Below, piece after piece: positions 15,417-23,733 of a DNA stretch of 64,000 bases. A program made the position numbers and the translations under genes. Under the pieces are notes generated by a model, which worked only from the letters and a program-made list of their open reading frames with translations, was not told the origin of the DNA and did not search any database. Location of the stretch: contig REAZ01000005.1 in NCBI GenBank assembly GCA_004294445.1, positions 62,001-126,000 of the forward strand, given 5' to 3'. The DNA is from Cytophagales bacterium. GTDB taxonomy: Bacteria; Bacteroidota; Bacteroidia; Cytophagales; Thermoflexibacteraceae. Within the stretch, counting starts at the first letter, position 1. Every line of letters starts with the position of its first letter.

Positions 15417-18400
15417 ATGACCTTAGACCAATACGTTCAAAATATCAATGCAGCCTACCAAAGAGGTACAGCCACCGAGCATACTTACAGGGGCGATTTG
15501 AAGCAGCTCATAGAGCGCATAGTCCCCGAAATAAGTGCTACCAACGAACCCAAAAGAATAGCTTGCGGTGCGCCTGACTATGTGCTTACCCAAAAAAACA
15601 TACCTATTGGCTACATAGAGGCAAAGGACGTAGGCGATAAGGACTTAGAAGGTGCTAAAAAGCAAGGCAACAAAGAGCAGTTTGATAGGTACAAAATTTC
15701 TCTTAACAACCTCATTTTCACCGATTATTTGGATTTTCATTTCTATCGTGATGGGCAGTTAATTCTGAAAATTGCGATTGGAGAGATACAAGAAAAGGGT
15801 ATAAAAGCCATTCCAGAGAACTTCAAAAGATTTGAAAACCTACTCAAAGACTTTTGCCAATACGTAGGGCAGACCATTACAGTCCCTCAAAAATTGGCAC
15901 AAATGATGGCAAACAAAGCTCGTTTGCTGTCCGAAATCATAGAAAAATCTATCCTATCAGACGTAGTAAGTGAGGAAAATAGTACACTCAAAGACCAGCT
16001 AAACGCTTTTAAGGATATACTCATTCACGATATTACCGCCAAGAGTTTTGGAGATGTGTATGCCCAAACCATTGCTTACGGAATGTTTGCAGCTCGCTAC
16101 CACGACCCTACTTTGCCTACTTTTAGCAGACAAGAAGCCTACGAACTCATACCCAAGTCAAACCCTTTTCTGAAAAAGCTATTTGGCTATATCGCAGGAT
16201 TAGACGTGGACGACCGTATCAAATGGATAGTGGACGATTTGGTGAGTATATTTTTGGCTTGTGATGTGGTAGAAATCCTAAAAAACTACGGCAGGGCTAC
16301 CAAAATGGAAGACCCTATCATTCACTTTTACGAAACTTTTTTGAGTGAGTACGACCCCGCTTTGCGCAAAGCTCGTGGCGTTTGGTACACGCCACAGCCC
16401 GTAGTAAACTTTATAGTTCGGGCTGTAGATGACATTCTGAAAACTGAATTTGATTTGCCAAATGGACTTGCTGATAATAGCAAAACCAAAATAAAGACTA
16501 TTCAAAAGGGCAAAGAAGTAGAGCAGGAAGTTCACAAAGTTCAAATACTCGACCCCGCCACAGGTACAGGTACTTTTTTGGCAGAAGTGGTCAAGCACAT
16601 TCACAAAAAATTTGAGGGGCAGCAGGGCATTTGGACTAATTATGTAGAAGCACATTTATTGCCACGCCTCAATGGTTTTGAGTTGCTCATGGCTTCCTAC
16701 GCAATGGCACACTTAAAACTTGATATGCTACTGACCGAAACAGGCTACAAACCAACTACCAATCAACGTTTTAAGGTTTACCTCACCAATAGTTTGGAAG
16801 AACACCACCCCGATACAGGAACTATCTTTGCCAACTGGTTAAGCAATGAAGCAAATGAAGCCAACCAAATCAAAAGAGATACGCCTGTGATGTGCGTGAT
16901 TGGAAATCCTCCGTATGCTGTAAGTAGTAGCAATAAAAGCGAATGGATACAAAACCTTATTGCAGATTATAAAAAGAATTTGAACGAAAAAAGCTATAAT
17001 TCTCTCTCAGACGATTATGTGAAGTTTATACGCTACGGACAACATTTTATTGATAAAAATGGAAGTGGCGTTTTGGCTTATATTTCTAACAATAGCTTTA
17101 TAGATGGCATTACACACCGCCAAATGCGAAAACATTTATTGGAAAGTTTTGACAAAATCTATATTTTAGATTTGCATGGAAACGCCAAGAAAAAAGAAGT
17201 AAGTCCTGATGGAAGCCCCGACCAAAATGTATTTGATATTATGCAGGGCGTAAGTATCAATATTTTCATAAAAACAGGCAAAAAGGCAAAAGATGAATTG
17301 GGAGAAATATTTCATTATGATTTACAAGGAAAAAGGGAGTTTAAGTATGATTTTTTGATAAATCATAATCTTAATTCGGTTGATTGGCAGAAGCTAAACT
17401 ATTCTGAACCTAATTACTTTTTTGTTCGAAAGGATTTTGATGAAATTAAAAATTATGAAAAGGGTTTTAAAGTTGATATACTATTTCCTATTTATTCAAG
17501 TGGAATTAAGACGCATGATGATTTTAACCTAATAAATTTAACAAATTTTAATGAAAACAATGAAAAATACTATTATCGTCCTTTTGATACAAGAAATATT
17601 AATTACGATTTGAACAAAGTTCAAAGGCATAGATTTTCAGTAATGAAAAATATGCTTAAATCAAATATTGCCTTAATATTTCCAAGACAAGCTATTACAG
17701 AATTATTTGGATTTTTCATAAGTAAAGGATTAACTGATATTAACTACACAGGAACTGCGGGGCAATTTGGGGCTGGTCTAACTTTTCCTCTCTACCTCTA
17801 CCCCGAAACTGACAAACCTACAAAAGAACTTTCAGCAGAGAAAAGGCTTATATTGGAAAATAAGTTAGCACAAGCAAAGGCTCATTATAAGCAGATTAGC
17901 AACTTTTTTTATAAAACAGTTTTACCTTTTTACAACAAAATAGAAACGCCAACAGCAAACGAAATAAAGTTATTTGAGGAAAATAGAAGTACATACGAAG
18001 AGGCACGAACTACAGTTGAAAAGTTAGCAAGCCAGCTTGAGCAAGGTGCTAAAATCAAGCAAGTTGATAAGCTATTTGAACAAGTAGCTCGCAAGCCCAA
18101 CCTCAACAAGGAAATTGTAGAAAAAATAGCCCAAAATTTGGGTTTGACTTTCACCCATGAGAAAGTTCCCTCTCTTTTGGAGAGGGCGGAGGGAGAGGCA
18201 GCGACTACCTTTGCACCCATAGACATTTTAGACTATATCTATGCAGTTTTACACTCGCCTACCTACAGAGAAAAATACAAGGAGTTTCTGAAAATAGACT
18301 TCCCAAGAGTACCCTATCCTGCCCCACCCCAGCCCTCCCCAGAGGAGAGGGTGCAAGCACAAAAACGGTTTTGGGAGTTGGTAAAATTAGGAGCAGAACT

Positions 18401-18734
18401 ACGACAAATCCACTTATTAGAAAGTCCTATTTTAGAAAAGCAACTTGCTACCTATCCCGAACAGGGCAATAATGTAGTGGAAAAAATACGCTTTGCCCCC
18501 TCTCCTTTGGGGAGGTCGGGAGGGGCTGTCTATATCAATGACAATCAATACTTTGAGGGCGTTCCCCAACTCGCTTGGGATTTCTACATAGGTGGCTATC
18601 AGCCCGCCCAAAAGTGGCTCAAAGACCGCAAAGACAGGGCATTATCTTTTGAGGATATTGCCCATTATCAAAAAATAATTGTCGCCTTAACCGAAACGGA
18701 CAGGATAATGAAGGAGATAGATTTACTTCATTAG
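15417..18734 (+). CDS. Single-chain restriction-modification enzyme, type ISP/IIG-like without helicase
   Basis: A 1105-residue protein joining nuclease, adenine methyltransferase and target recognition. The N-terminal PD-(D/E)XK site is Asp54 in GAPDYV with Glu68-x-Lys70 in IEAKD. A helical region follows. The N6-adenine methylase has motif I LDPATGTGTF at about 378-388 and motif IV GNPPY at about 496. The C-terminal third holds the YYYRPFDTRNINY element and WDFYIGGYQPAQKWLKDR seen in type ISP specificity domains. No SF2 helicase lies between nuclease and methylase, unlike LlaBIII-type ISP enzymes, so it should behave more like type IIG. The recognition region at 17300-17760 is clearly more AT-rich than its flanks. 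Three GC-rich palindromic repeats are read through in frame near the C-terminus. The end overlaps the convergent amylase gene by 12 bp. Confidence 0.85.
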   Translation: MTLDQYVQNINAAYQRGTATEHTYRGDLKQLIERIVPEISATNEPKRIACGAPDYVLTQKNIPIGYIEAKDVGDKDLEGAKKQGNKEQFDRYKISLNNLIFTDYLDFHFYRDGQLILKIAIGEIQEKGIKAIPENFKRFENLLKDFCQYVGQTITVPQKLAQMMANKARLLSEIIEKSILSDVVSEENSTLKDQLNAFKDILIHDITAKSFGDVYAQTIAYGMFAARYHDPTLPTFSRQEAYELIPKSNPFLKKLFGYIAGLDVDDRIKWIVDDLVSIFLACDVVEILKNYGRATKMEDPIIHFYETFLSEYDPALRKARGVWYTPQPVVNFIVRAVDDILKTEFDLPNGLADNSKTKIKTIQKGKEVEQEVHKVQILDPATGTGTFLAEVVKHIHKKFEGQQGIWTNYVEAHLLPRLNGFELLMASYAMAHLKLDMLLTETGYKPTTNQRFKVYLTNSLEEHHPDTGTIFANWLSNEANEANQIKRDTPVMCVIGNPPYAVSSSNKSEWIQNLIADYKKNLNEKSYNSLSDDYVKFIRYGQHFIDKNGSGVLAYISNNSFIDGITHRQMRKHLLESFDKIYILDLHGNAKKKEVSPDGSPDQNVFDIMQGVSINIFIKTGKKAKDELGEIFHYDLQGKREFKYDFLINHNLNSVDWQKLNYSEPNYFFVRKDFDEIKNYEKGFKVDILFPIYSSGIKTHDDFNLINLTNFNENNEKYYYRPFDTRNINYDLNKVQRHRFSVMKNMLKSNIALIFPRQAITELFGFFISKGLTDINYTGTAGQFGAGLTFPLYLYPETDKPTKELSAEKRLILENKLAQAKAHYKQISNFFYKTVLPFYNKIETPTANEIKLFEENRSTYEEARTTVEKLASQLEQGAKIKQVDKLFEQVARKPNLNKEIVEKIAQNLGLTFTHEKVPSLLERAEGEAATTFAPIDILDYIYAVLHSPTYREKYKEFLKIDFPRVPYPAPPQPSPEERVQAQKRFWELVKLGAELRQIHLLESPILEKQLATYPEQGNNVVEKIRFAPSPLGRSGGAVYINDNQYFEGVPQLAWDFYIGGYQPAQKWLKDRKDRALSFEDIAHYQKIIVALTETDRIMKEIDLLH
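18168..18199 (+). repeat. GC-rich palindromic repeat, copy 1, inside R-M gene
   Basis: CCCTCTC-TTTTG-GAGAGGG followed by CGGAGGGAGAGGC. It is read in frame as P-S-L-L-E-R-A-E-G-E. It belongs to the same family as the copies at 18318 and 18496. Confidence 0.7.
18318..18353 (-). repeat. GC-rich palindromic repeat, copy 2, inside R-M gene
   Basis: On the minus strand it reads CACCCTCTCCTCTGGGGAGG and continues with a G-rich tail, the same family as copies 1 and 3 but inverted. In frame it gives P-A-P-P-Q-P-S-P-E-E-R. Confidence 0.7.
18496..18530 (+). repeat. GC-rich palindromic repeat, copy 3, inside R-M gene
   Basis: CCCCCTCTCCTTTGGGGAGG followed by TCGGGAGGGGCTGTC. In frame it gives A-P-S-P-L-G-R-S-G-G-A. 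Copies 1-3 are spaced about 150-180 bp apart. Confidence 0.7.
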
Positions 18735-20558
18735 CTCTATAATCATTACACTTTTTGCGGGAACGTCTATTACTTTTAGATTGTCAAATTCTTTGTTAGT
18801 AATCACCTCTTTGCCTTTATTGATGTCCTTTAAAAGTTCCTCAAAACGCTTGGTATCCAATTTTTTGGCGTTGTTTCCAGTATGGATAATCACCATTACT
18901 TTTTCTTGGGCATCATGTCTGAAATAGACATACATTTCATTTTCGGGAATAAAATGCGTGAGCTTGCCTGTATGAATGACTTTTTTATTTTTTCGCCAAT
19001 TTGCCAGCTTGCTCATGTAGTTGCTTGCTTCTTTTTGCTTTTCAGTAAGTCCCTCATTTTTAAATACATTCACCTTATCTCCTGCCCAACCTCCAGCAAA
19101 ATCTCTGCGTAGATAGGCGTGTTCGGGACCTCCCGTCATTAATACTTCTGTGCCATAGTAAATTTGGGGTGTTCCTCTCGTAGTGAGCAGGAAAGCAATC
19201 GCCATTTTATGCTTGTCTAAGTCTTCGCCTACTGTAGTAAAAAATCTCGTATCATCATGATTATCCAAGAAAATAACATTATTTAGCGGGTTTTGGTACA
19301 GAAAATCAGTTGCCAAAGTGCCGTAAAGTTTTGATAAGCCTCCTGTCCAGCTTGTAGGTTCGTTGAAAGCCGCTTTTGCAGCATCTAATAAGGGAAAATC
19401 TGTAACACTTGGCAAAGTAGATACGAAACCATCTCTATTTTTTGTGCCAGAAGCCCAATATGCCTCTATAGCTGGCGAGCCAATCCAAATTTCACCTACC
19501 AAATTGAACTTTGGATATTCATTTAGAATAGCTGTAGCCCAATCAGACATAAATTGTTTGTCGTTATAGGGGTAAGTATCCATGCGTATTCCATCTATCC
19601 CACCATATTCTATCCACCACAAAGAGTTTTGAATCAGATACTTAGCAAATAAAGGATTGCTTTGGTTTACATCGGGCATAGTTGTATCAAACCAGCCTTT
19701 TTCCATCAGCATTTTATCCTTTTCAGATGCATGGGGGTCAGAGGCAGTTTCTAAGTGATAGTTTGACCTCGTAAATTCGCCAAATTGGTGAATCCAAGTA
19801 GGCTCGGGCAGGTCTTTCATCAGCCAGTGATGCAGCCCGATATGATTAGCTACCATGTCTTGAATTACTTTTAAACCTGCTTGGTGCGACTTCTCAATGA
19901 AATCCAAATAGGCTTTATTGCCGCCAAAACGCTTATCAACATTGTATAAGTCAGTAATTGCGTAGCCATGATAAGAGGCTTGTGGCATATCATTTTCCAA
20001 GACAGGATTGAGCCAGATAGCGGTCATACCTAAGTTTTTAATATATGCCAAATTATTGGTAATGCCTTGCAAATCACCGCCATGCCTACCATAAAGGGAA
20101 TCTCGACTTGCTGTTTCTAACATTCCTGCAACGTTGTCATTTTCGGGTACAGCATTGGCAAAGCGGTCAGGCATTATAAGATAAATAACATCAGAGGCAT
20201 CAAAGCCTTGAATCCTATTTTTATCTGTTGATTTAGCTCGTAATTCATAACTAATTGTTTTGGTTTGGCTTCCCGAAGTAAAAGTGATAGGCAGCGTTCC
20301 TGCTTTGGCATTTTTATCTATGCTCAAGGTCAAAAACAAGTAATTGGGATTGCTTACTTTTTTTGTTTCTTTCAAAGTTGCCAAGTTGTTACCTAACTTT
20401 ACTGTTGCTTTGGCGATGTCTTTTCCATGCACTAATAGCTGAAGTTCGGTATTTTTCATGCCTACATACCAGTTAGGCGGTTCTACGTGCGCTATTTCTA
20501 CTTGTGCTATGGCGGGCAGAGAAAATAATAAGATGTAAAAAAGAATATTATATTTCAT
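18723..20558 (-). CDS. Secreted GH13 alpha-amylase / cyclomaltodextrinase-like enzyme
   Basis: A 611-residue glycoside hydrolase. Residues 1-18 are a signal peptide (ILFYILLFSLPAIAQ). Residues about 19-110 form the immunoglobulin-like N-terminal domain found in cyclomaltodextrinases of Bacteroidota. The GH13 barrel follows, with region I DMVANH (Asn238-His239), region II GIRMDTYPY (nucleophile Asp327), region III LVGEIW (acid/base Glu356) and region IV FLDNHDDTRF (Asp435). A C-terminal beta domain closes the protein. It should hydrolyse alpha-1,4 glucans or cyclodextrins in the periplasm or at the surface. No susC/susD genes adjoin it, so it is not in an ordinary starch utilisation locus. The 3' end overlaps the R-M gene by 12 bp. 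Confidence 0.9.
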   Translation of the reverse strand: MKYNILFYILLFSLPAIAQVEIAHVEPPNWYVGMKNTELQLLVHGKDIAKATVKLGNNLATLKETKKVSNPNYLFLTLSIDKNAKAGTLPITFTSGSQTKTISYELRAKSTDKNRIQGFDASDVIYLIMPDRFANAVPENDNVAGMLETASRDSLYGRHGGDLQGITNNLAYIKNLGMTAIWLNPVLENDMPQASYHGYAITDLYNVDKRFGGNKAYLDFIEKSHQAGLKVIQDMVANHIGLHHWLMKDLPEPTWIHQFGEFTRSNYHLETASDPHASEKDKMLMEKGWFDTTMPDVNQSNPLFAKYLIQNSLWWIEYGGIDGIRMDTYPYNDKQFMSDWATAILNEYPKFNLVGEIWIGSPAIEAYWASGTKNRDGFVSTLPSVTDFPLLDAAKAAFNEPTSWTGGLSKLYGTLATDFLYQNPLNNVIFLDNHDDTRFFTTVGEDLDKHKMAIAFLLTTRGTPQIYYGTEVLMTGGPEHAYLRRDFAGGWAGDKVNVFKNEGLTEKQKEASNYMSKLANWRKNKKVIHTGKLTHFIPENEMYVYFRHDAQEKVMVIIHTGNNAKKLDTKRFEELLKDINKGKEVITNKEFDNLKVIDVPAKSVMIIELMK

Positions 20559-20629
20559 ATTGTATCTATTGTAATATTGTATAAAAATTTGCTTAAAGAT
20601 AAATAATTTAGGTTGATTATAGAGTAAAA

Positions 20630-20660
20630 AATAGCGTAGAATAATTTACCCTACGCTATT
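20630..20660 (-). terminator. Hairpin terminator on the minus strand
   Basis: AATAGCGTAG (20630-20639) and CTACGCTATT (20651-20660) form a perfect 10-bp stem. Reading leftward it is followed by a T run, so it ends a minus-strand transcript. It lies upstream of the amylase start and 46 bp after the stop codon of the short ORF at 20707, which suggests that a real gene once ended here. Confidence 0.55.
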
Positions 20661-20706
20661 GCAAGACGAACGGAAACCCGTTTTGTAGAAATGAAAAGAA
20701 CAAAGT

Positions 20707-20814
20707 CTATTGTTTGGTCAGTGCGTAAGTGTCTTGTCCTGAAATAGGTTGACCTAAAAAGTCAATGCTTAACCTATTAAAATATAACTTTTCTAAAATG
20801 ACAGAACAAGACAT
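20707..20814 (-). pseudogene. Possible C-terminal remnant of a decayed gene
   Basis: A 35-codon open stretch, M-S-C-S-V-I-L-E-K onward, ending GQPISGQDTYALTKQ. The frame stays open slightly further upstream, then meets a stop near 20840. It has protein-like composition, faces the amylase gene and is followed by a good terminator. Upstream minus-strand sequence has other short coding-like pieces in shifted frames. I do not recognise the family; it could be a transposase remnant or a lost neighbour of the amylase. Confidence 0.25.
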
Positions 20815-21287
20815 AAATTTACTGTTAGGGTTTTGTTTTTAACTGCTATGGAACGTGCTTTGTGTATGATTATGCTGCCAGTTTCTCAAATCCTCTGCTT
20901 TATATTATCAGTTCTGAAAAATAACCAACCTATATACTTTTGTTCTCTTTCCCTTGACCAAGAAAGTAAGGCTACTTATGACTATTTGCTTATTTTGATT
21001 TGAGCGATATGCAAAAAATCCTAATTTGCAAGAGCAGTTTTTTCATAGCAAAATTTTGGTGTGAAAAATGGCTATACTTAGTCAAGAAATTGGTATGTTT
21101 GGAAAACAAATTGCGAACTGATTTATATTTATCCAAATAGTGATAAATTTGTAGAAAGAAGAGTTGTAGTAGATAGTTTTTTACCTACTGGTTTTTGATT
21201 ATTTATTATACTAATAGCGAATAACTTATCAAAAATAAAATTGTTATTTACTAAATTGCTTTTTGAGAATTTAATTTTTTTTATAAA

Positions 21288-22895
21288 ATGGATATACTTG
21301 ATTTGGTTGCCTTAATGCAAAAATATGCAGAGGAAAATCCTGAAATTTTGGAGTTTGAGGAGAGAGAAACTTTCTCAGGAAGGAAGCTAATATTTTATTC
21401 CCTTAATGTAAAGAAAGATGAGTTAAAAAAATATTTCTTTTCACTTACACATGGTTATTCGGGACAGATAATTGGAGAAATTAAATGTAGTAAAGTAGAT
21501 TTTTTAGATATTCAAGGAAATTCGGTAATAAAAACTATTGAAAACACATCAAAAGAACTTCATGAATGGATAAAATTAATTCAGAGAGCCACCAAAGTTT
21601 ACAATTCATCAGAAAATAATAATCGTAAAGGAGATTATTATATAGATGTTATGACTTCTTCTGCAACCCCAATTTCTTTTGCCTTCTTAAATAATCTCCT
21701 TGTTAAAGATTTTTTTTGTATTAAAGAAGAAATAATTTTAGAAAATTTAGAAAATAAAAAAGAAATTTATTTTTTAGGAGAAAATGGTGATGGGAAAACT
21801 TTGCTTTTGCAAGCTATTTTAATTGCTTTCAAATGGCATTTCATAGAACATGAGTCAATGGCAGAATTTACAGGCAGAGCAAGTGATTTGATAAAAAGTG
21901 CAGGAGGAAATTTGGAAATTACCGCAACCGACCAAAGTAATATTTATAGTTATAAGTCAGAAGAAATTAGTACAATTAGGATAGAAGACAGGTTAAGTAA
22001 GATAAAATACCTAAAAAATATCTTCGCTTATGGTGTTAATCGCAGATACAATTCTAAATCGGAAAATAAAGAACAATACGGTTTTATGACCTTGTTTGAT
22101 GATAGTCAGTATCTTAGAAGCCCAGTAGAGTGGCTTCTAAAAATCAAACTCGACGAAACAGAGGAAAGTTATCAAGGCATCAAACTCACTAACGCAGTTA
22201 AAATCTTAGAACATTTATTAGCAGATAATGTAAAAATTAAAATCAATGGCTCAAAAGTCAAGTTCATAGAAAGAGGCTTTGAAGTTGATTTTAATGAACT
22301 CTCCGAAGGCTACAAAAGCGTGATGACTTGGGTAACTGACTTAGTTTCCCGTCTTGCTGAAAATCAGCCCGAAGTAAAGCCCATAGAAATAGAAGGAAAG
22401 ATTAGTTTTCCTTACCAAGGCATTGTCTTAGTAGATGAGATTAGCTTGCACCTGCACCCCAAGTGGGAATACGAGTTGGTCAGAAAGCTACGAGGCTGGT
22501 TTCCCAATATTCAGTTTATTATGACTACGCACAGCCCCGTTACGGTACTTGGTGCTTCGGAAGAAGCGGTTTTTTTTAAGGTTTATAAGGAAAACGGGAT
22601 AACTAAAGTTAAACCTTACGAGGAGTTGCAATTAGGAAATATGCGAGCAGACCAAATTTTGACCAGTGAGTTTTTTGGTTTGGCTTCCGCAAGACCTGCC
22701 TACTTGCATGAATATATGAATTTGCGAAAAGAAATATTGACCAAAACAGAGCTAACTAAAGAAGACGAGGGAAAACTCAAAAAGTTAGAAGATAGATATG
22801 GCACTTTACCGACAGGCGAAACCAAAGAGGAGTTGAAAACAATGGCTTTCTTGCAAAAAATAGCTAAAAAACTAAATGTGGATGATAAAAATTGA
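21288..22895 (+). CDS. PtuA-like AAA/ABC-type ATPase of an anti-phage pair
   Basis: A 535-residue ATPase of the AAA_15/OLD-like ABC superfamily. Walker A is GENGDGKT at about 164-171, the ABC signature is LSEGYKS near 338, Walker B is VLVDEISLHLHP (Asp383-Glu384), and the switch histidine is in MTTHSP. The N-terminal 150 residues are a separate, unrecognised domain. This build and the overlapping HNH gene match PtuA of Septu systems, also used as effectors of retron Ec78, where the ATPase holds and controls the HNH nuclease. No reverse transcriptase or msr/msd RNA is seen nearby. The first 700 bp are markedly more AT-rich than the rest, suggesting a mosaic origin. Confidence 0.75.
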   Translation: MDILDLVALMQKYAEENPEILEFEERETFSGRKLIFYSLNVKKDELKKYFFSLTHGYSGQIIGEIKCSKVDFLDIQGNSVIKTIENTSKELHEWIKLIQRATKVYNSSENNNRKGDYYIDVMTSSATPISFAFLNNLLVKDFFCIKEEIILENLENKKEIYFLGENGDGKTLLLQAILIAFKWHFIEHESMAEFTGRASDLIKSAGGNLEITATDQSNIYSYKSEEISTIRIEDRLSKIKYLKNIFAYGVNRRYNSKSENKEQYGFMTLFDDSQYLRSPVEWLLKIKLDETEESYQGIKLTNAVKILEHLLADNVKIKINGSKVKFIERGFEVDFNELSEGYKSVMTWVTDLVSRLAENQPEVKPIEIEGKISFPYQGIVLVDEISLHLHPKWEYELVRKLRGWFPNIQFIMTTHSPVTVLGASEEAVFFKVYKENGITKVKPYEELQLGNMRADQILTSEFFGLASARPAYLHEYMNLRKEILTKTELTKEDEGKLKKLEDRYGTLPTGETKEELKTMAFLQKIAKKLNVDDKN

Positions 22896-23673
22896 TAAAC
22901 CTACACAGCCTCCAATTAGCAAAAAATTAAAAGATGAGTTGAAAGTAGCAACTGATTTGCTTTGTAAGGAATATTTAAACAATAAAGCTGATTATAATGC
23001 AGGGGAAAAAGCCTTTTCCTTCGATAATGATTTATATAAAGGCGGTTCAAAGAAAGAAATAAAAGAGCAACTGCTACATATTCAGGGCTATAAATGCTGT
23101 TTTTGTGAGAAAAAATTGACACAATATGATGATGTTGAGCATTTTAGACCCAAAACTGCATATCAAAGATATAAGGGAGATGCATTGAATTACCCTGCTT
23201 ATTATTGGTTAGCTTATAATTGGGATAACTTACTGATTGCTTGTAAAGTCTGCAATAGTAGTTACAAAGGCAACTTATTCCCTCTATTCAATGAGGATAA
23301 TCGAGCAAGAAATCATCTTGCTGATATTTCTTTGGAAAATCCTTTACTGATAAATCCTGCTACGGAAAATCCAGAAGATTTTATAGGCTTTCGTCGTGCA
23401 TTTGCCTATGATAAAAATGAGAGGGGTAGGCAAGTGATTGAGTTTTTTAATCTAAATGAAGATAGAAGAAATGAAAAGGATTTTTATCAAGATGAGTTAT
23501 ACTCTGAAAGGGAAAGAATTTTTTGGCTTGTCAAAAATGCAAATTTTGTTGCTAATCTATTTCCTACTGATAGCATTACTCAAAATGATATTGATGAAGC
23601 CAGAGAAATTGTAGAAATGCACAAACAAAAAGATGCACCCTTTGCCGCTATGATTCGTGCCAATTTTCCATAA
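22876..23673 (+). CDS. PtuB-like HNH endonuclease
   Basis: A 265-residue nuclease of the TIGR02646-like HNH group. The zinc cysteines are in CCFC (Cys74-Cys77) and CKVCN (Cys123, Cys126); the catalytic core is EHFRPK (His89) followed by W-D-N-L and YKGNLFPL. The start overlaps the ATPase gene by 20 bp, so the two are translationally coupled; a second ATG at 22882 is an alternative start. In Septu and retron Ec78 the PtuB partner degrades nucleic acid (tRNA has been reported for the retron system) when phage triggers release from PtuA. Target and trigger are not predictable here. Confidence 0.75.
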   Translation: MWMIKIDKPTQPPISKKLKDELKVATDLLCKEYLNNKADYNAGEKAFSFDNDLYKGGSKKEIKEQLLHIQGYKCCFCEKKLTQYDDVEHFRPKTAYQRYKGDALNYPAYYWLAYNWDNLLIACKVCNSSYKGNLFPLFNEDNRARNHLADISLENPLLINPATENPEDFIGFRRAFAYDKNERGRQVIEFFNLNEDRRNEKDFYQDELYSERERIFWLVKNANFVANLFPTDSITQNDIDEAREIVEMHKQKDAPFAAMIRANFP

Positions 23674-23733
23674 CAAGCAATAAATTTTAATCCATTCATA
23701 ACCAATAGCTTATAACTCATCATTCCAAAAATC

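Larger units (their letters stand above)
20559..21287. other. 729-bp gene-poor gap with decayed coding sequence
   Basis: No intact gene. The minus strand carries a short ORF ending at 20707 and a terminator just after it. Further upstream, open stretches switch frame and are broken by stops, as expected of a decayed gene. The plus-strand text TGTCCTGAAATAGGTTGACC at 20734-20753, followed by a partial inverted copy ending AACCTATT, resembles an insertion-sequence end, but I cannot confirm this. The last 100 bp before 21288 are plain AT-rich promoter-like sequence. Confidence 0.45.

Noticed and set aside
18723-20558. Polysaccharide utilisation locus around the amylase
   Set aside because: No SusC/SusD pair or further sugar enzymes adjoin it.
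20734-20790. Confirmed insertion-sequence end
   Set aside because: The motif only resembles an IS terminus; no transposase reading frame or matching opposite end could be established by eye.
21288-23673. Retron Ec78-type system
   Set aside because: PtuA/PtuB effectors are present, but no reverse transcriptase or msr/msd-like RNA is seen on either side, so a Septu-like pair is the simpler reading.
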